Shown here piece by piece: positions 11,939 to 14,107 of a stretch of DNA of 14,107 bases. The position numbers and the translations under genes are program-made. Under the pieces are notes generated by a model. The model made no database searches. It was given only the letters and a program-made list of their open reading frames with translations, and was not told where the DNA came from. Each line of letters opens with the position of its first letter. The first letter of the stretch is position 1. The stretch covers positions 1 through 14,107 of the forward strand of contig CALDHJ010000465.1 in assembly GCA_937941555.1 (NCBI GenBank), given 5' to 3'. This DNA is from an uncultured Granulosicoccaceae bacterium (GTDB lineage: Bacteria > Pseudomonadota > Gammaproteobacteria > CALCKW01).

Positions 11939-12546
11939 TGGCGAAGATCAATCTCCTACCGTGGCGCGAGGAGGCCAAGCGTCAGCAGGTACAACGCTTT
12001 GGCGCCCAAATCGGTGCCGGGGTTGCGGTGACTGTGTTGGCTTGCGTGTTCTACCAGACGCAAATCAACGCAGATCTCAACCACCAGAAAGCGCGAAACA
12101 ACTACCTGAACTCTGAAATCACGAAGTTGCAAAGTGAGCTGACCGAAATTTCCGCTCTCGAATCGACCAAGACACAACTGCTCGATCGCATGGAAATCAT
12201 TCAGAACCTGCAAACGCAGCGGCCGCAGATCGTCCATATGTTTCAGGAATTGGCGATGTCACTGCCAGAGGGCTTGTATCTCCAGAACCTCCGCCAGAAC
12301 GGCCAGGCACTGCATGTTGTCGGTCAGGCCGAATCGAATGGCGGCGTGTCTGAGTTCATGCGCAAGCTCGACTCCTCCGAGTGGCTGGACCAGCCTGCCG
12401 TGCAGGTCATTGAAACCGGCAAGGACGACAACAGCTTGCGCAAGTTCGAACTGAACCTCAAGCAGTCGACGCCAAGCGTCGTGGAAGAGGAATTCGATCC
12501 GATGGCGACCGAAGAATACCAACAACTACTGGGCCTGGAGGGTTAA
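11938..12546 (+). CDS. pilN: Type IV pilus assembly protein PilN
   Basis: Bitopic inner-membrane protein that pairs with PilO and binds PilM through its cytoplasmic tail. 202 aa. The PilM-binding motif INLLPWRE (4-11) is intact. One membrane helix (about 22-40) is followed by a heptad-like coiled coil (about 43-95) and a ferredoxin-like periplasmic domain (LPEGLYLQNLRQNG and onward). The Glu-rich C-terminus (VVEEEFDPMATEEY) looks flexible. Its ATG shares a base with the pilM stop. pilO begins 3 bases after its stop. Confidence 0.95.
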   Translation: MAKINLLPWREEAKRQQVQRFGAQIGAGVAVTVLACVFYQTQINADLNHQKARNNYLNSEITKLQSELTEISALESTKTQLLDRMEIIQNLQTQRPQIVHMFQELAMSLPEGLYLQNLRQNGQALHVVGQAESNGGVSEFMRKLDSSEWLDQPAVQVIETGKDDNSLRKFELNLKQSTPSVVEEEFDPMATEEYQQLLGLEG

Positions 12547-12549
12547 CCA

Positions 12550-13161
12550 ATGGGTATCTCAGACTCACTCGGATCGCTGAACGACCTCAGCATTGACGAT
12601 CTCCGGGAATTGCCAACCGCTCCGCTGCCGGTACGCCTTCTGGCGATCGCCGTGGTCGGTGTCGTACTCGTCGCCGCGTACTGGTACTTCATGGTGAAGC
12701 CTCACATGGAACGCATCGAAGGGCTGACTCGTCAAGAGTCCACCCTGCGCCATGACTACGACGACGCAGCGGCGAAGGCCGCCAACCTCGACGCCTACAA
12801 GGTGCAACTCGAGGAGATGCGCCACGACTTTGCCGTCATGTTGCGCCAGCTGCCTGACAACATCGATATCGAAAGCCTGCTCGTCGACTTGTCTCAGACA
12901 AGCGTCGCAGCCGGACTCAACGTCGAGTACTTCCGTCCGCAGGGCGAAGTGCAACAGGAGTTCTATGCGGAATACCCGATCCAACTTCGGGTCGCAGGCT
13001 CGTATCACGAGTTTGGTGATTTCGTCAGCGGACTGTCGACACTGCCGCGCATCGTCACGCTCAGCAACATTGACATCAAGGGCGACGCCAGCGGTACCGG
13101 CGACCTGACAATGGATTTGACCGCGACAACCTATCGCTACCTCACGGAGGATGAGCAATGA
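12550..13161 (+). CDS. pilO: Type IV pilus assembly protein PilO
   Basis: Bitopic inner-membrane partner of PilN; the PilN-PilO dimer spans the periplasm and contacts PilP. 203 aa: short cytoplasmic tail, membrane helix (about 28-48), coiled coil (about 52-98), then the segment LPDNIDIESLLVDLSQ (101-116) followed by AAGLNVEYFRP (120-130) typical of PilO, and a ferredoxin-like fold ending in NIDIKG and LTMDLTATTYRYL. The start is fixed by the tight packing after pilN. Its stop overlaps the pilP ATG as ATGA. Confidence 0.95.
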   Translation: MGISDSLGSLNDLSIDDLRELPTAPLPVRLLAIAVVGVVLVAAYWYFMVKPHMERIEGLTRQESTLRHDYDDAAAKAANLDAYKVQLEEMRHDFAVMLRQLPDNIDIESLLVDLSQTSVAAGLNVEYFRPQGEVQQEFYAEYPIQLRVAGSYHEFGDFVSGLSTLPRIVTLSNIDIKGDASGTGDLTMDLTATTYRYLTEDEQ

Positions 13162-13712
13162 CCAGGCAATTTGCCAACACGACGTTCTCCGGGAAAGCTA
13201 CTGCAGCCCTGGCATTGACTGCGGTCATCGGGCTTTCGGGCTGCACAGAGCACAGCATGGCGGATCTCAAGCAGTATGTGCAGGAGCGCCGCCAGGCCCA
13301 CGCAGGATTTGTCGAGCCGCTGCCGGAATTCGAGCTCAGTCTCGGCTTCACCTACAGCGCAAACGACATTCGCGATCCCTTCGTACGCCCGGTTCGCTAT
13401 GCAGTTGATGCCGACAACGAACTCGGGGGTGCCAACGCACCCGATTTCTCCAGGGCTCGCGAGCCTCTGGAAAACTACTCACTCGACGCGCTCGCCATGG
13501 TGGGTGAGCTGACACAGTCGGAAAATCGCTGGGGCCTGGTTCGGGACACCGAAGGTGTCATCCACCGCGTGAAGCCCGGCAACTACGCAGGCAAGAATTA
13601 CGGTCGCATTCTCGCAGTCCGCGACACGCATATCGCAATCGAAGAAACAGTACGGGACGGCGCGGGCAACTGGATTACGCGCGAAGCACAACTGACACTA
13701 GGTGAAGAGTGA
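13158..13712 (+). CDS. pilP: Type IV pilus lipoprotein PilP
   Basis: Inner-membrane-anchored lipoprotein that connects PilN-PilO to the PilQ secretin. 184 aa. A lipoprotein signal ends in the lipobox LSGC (26-29), so mature protein starts at C29. A flexible PilQ/PilNO-facing stretch (about 30-100, with RDPFVRP) leads into the beta-rich domain: REPLENYSLDALAMVG, WGLVRDTEGVIHRVKPGNYAG, and a C-terminal EETVRDGAGNWITREAQL. The ribosome binding site CGGAGG lies in the end of pilO, and the start overlaps the pilO stop. The stop shares one base with the pilQ ATG. Confidence 0.95.
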   Translation: MTRQFANTTFSGKATAALALTAVIGLSGCTEHSMADLKQYVQERRQAHAGFVEPLPEFELSLGFTYSANDIRDPFVRPVRYAVDADNELGGANAPDFSRAREPLENYSLDALAMVGELTQSENRWGLVRDTEGVIHRVKPGNYAGKNYGRILAVRDTHIAIEETVRDGAGNWITREAQLTLGEE

Positions 13713-14107
13713 TGTCACACATGAAATCATCGAAGATTAAGACTATTCGCAGCAACGGCATCCTCTCCGGACGATTGAACACAGTCGCTCTCGCGGTTGC
13801 ACTTGCAGGCTCAACCGTTTTTTCGGCTGAATTGCTTGCGGCGTCGAACACCCTCAAAGATCTTACGGTCAACCAACTGCCGGGCAACCGCACGGAAGTC
13901 GTGATTTCATTCGAAGGGCCGGCGACCACACCCCGCGGTTTTACTGTTGAGAACCCCGCGCGTATCGCCATCGACTTCCAGGATACCGACAACGACCTGG
14001 CAGAGCGTATGCTCGCTGTCGACTCGGGCCAGGTGCGCAACATCAAGGCGCTGGAATTCCAGGGCCGCACGCGCCTCGTGGTGAGCATGACGCAACTCGC
14101 GCCCTAC
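13712..14107 (+). CDS. pilQ: Type IV pilus secretin PilQ, N-terminal fragment at window edge
   Basis: Start of the outer-membrane secretin through which the pilus exits. 132 codons are visible before the window ends, of a protein normally several hundred residues long. A signal peptide (about 1-44: basic start, hydrophobic NTVALAVALAGSTVF, cleavage near LLAA) is followed by an AMIN domain (about 47-132: LKDLTVNQLPGNRTEVVISF, NPARIAIDF, LVVSM), which binds peptidoglycan and helps place PilQ. The secretin core lies beyond the edge. ATG 13712 (AGGTG 7 bases upstream, sharing a base with the pilP stop) is preferred to the internal ATG 13721. Confidence 0.94.
   Translation, partial: MSHMKSSKIKTIRSNGILSGRLNTVALAVALAGSTVFSAELLAASNTLKDLTVNQLPGNRTEVVISFEGPATTPRGFTVENPARIAIDFQDTDNDLAERMLAVDSGQVRNIKALEFQGRTRLVVSMTQLAPY

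Overview
The window is ordinary gammaproteobacterial chromosome. The gene set and protein sequences point there: an A1-type cytochrome oxidase whose subunit II carries a fused cytochrome c, a tsaD/rpsU divergent pair, PBP1a divergent from a pilMNOPQ operon, and HemE, TsaD and S21 that read close to their Escherichia/Pseudomonas counterparts. The DNA is visibly GC-rich and densely coding. I could not place it to a genus.

Layout: (1) 1-2965, minus strand: a DUF2244 membrane protein, coxB and ctaD (ctaD cut by the window edge), a respiratory cluster. (2) 3106-3690, plus: plsY, a phospholipid-synthesis acyltransferase, convergent with tsaD (3695-4693, minus), the tRNA t6A enzyme. (3) 4826-8064, plus: rpsU, yqeY, gltD and hemE. 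The usual dnaG-rpoD partners of rpsU do not follow yqeY, and gltD has no gltB beside it. (4) 8103-10580, minus: mrcA (PBP1a), convergent with hemE. (5) 10880-14107, plus: pilM, pilN, pilO, pilP and the start of pilQ. These form the inner-membrane alignment subcomplex and the outer-membrane secretin of type IV pili, in a tightly packed, translationally coupled operon.

The genes fall into housekeeping modules (respiration, phospholipid synthesis, translation, nitrogen assimilation, heme synthesis, cell wall) next to the type IV pilus assembly operon. Nothing looks mobile, phage-derived, CRISPR-like or defence-related, and I found no undescribed multi-gene system. The observations most worth a second look are regulatory: a sigma-54-like promoter (10816-10832) in front of pilM; a rho-independent-terminator-like hairpin (4708-4736) just upstream of the tsaD ribosome binding site that overlaps the rpsU -35 box; a nested inverted repeat in the gltD leader (5513-5554); and the rearranged gene order that puts gltD-hemE behind rpsU-yqeY and upstream of mrcA/pilM.
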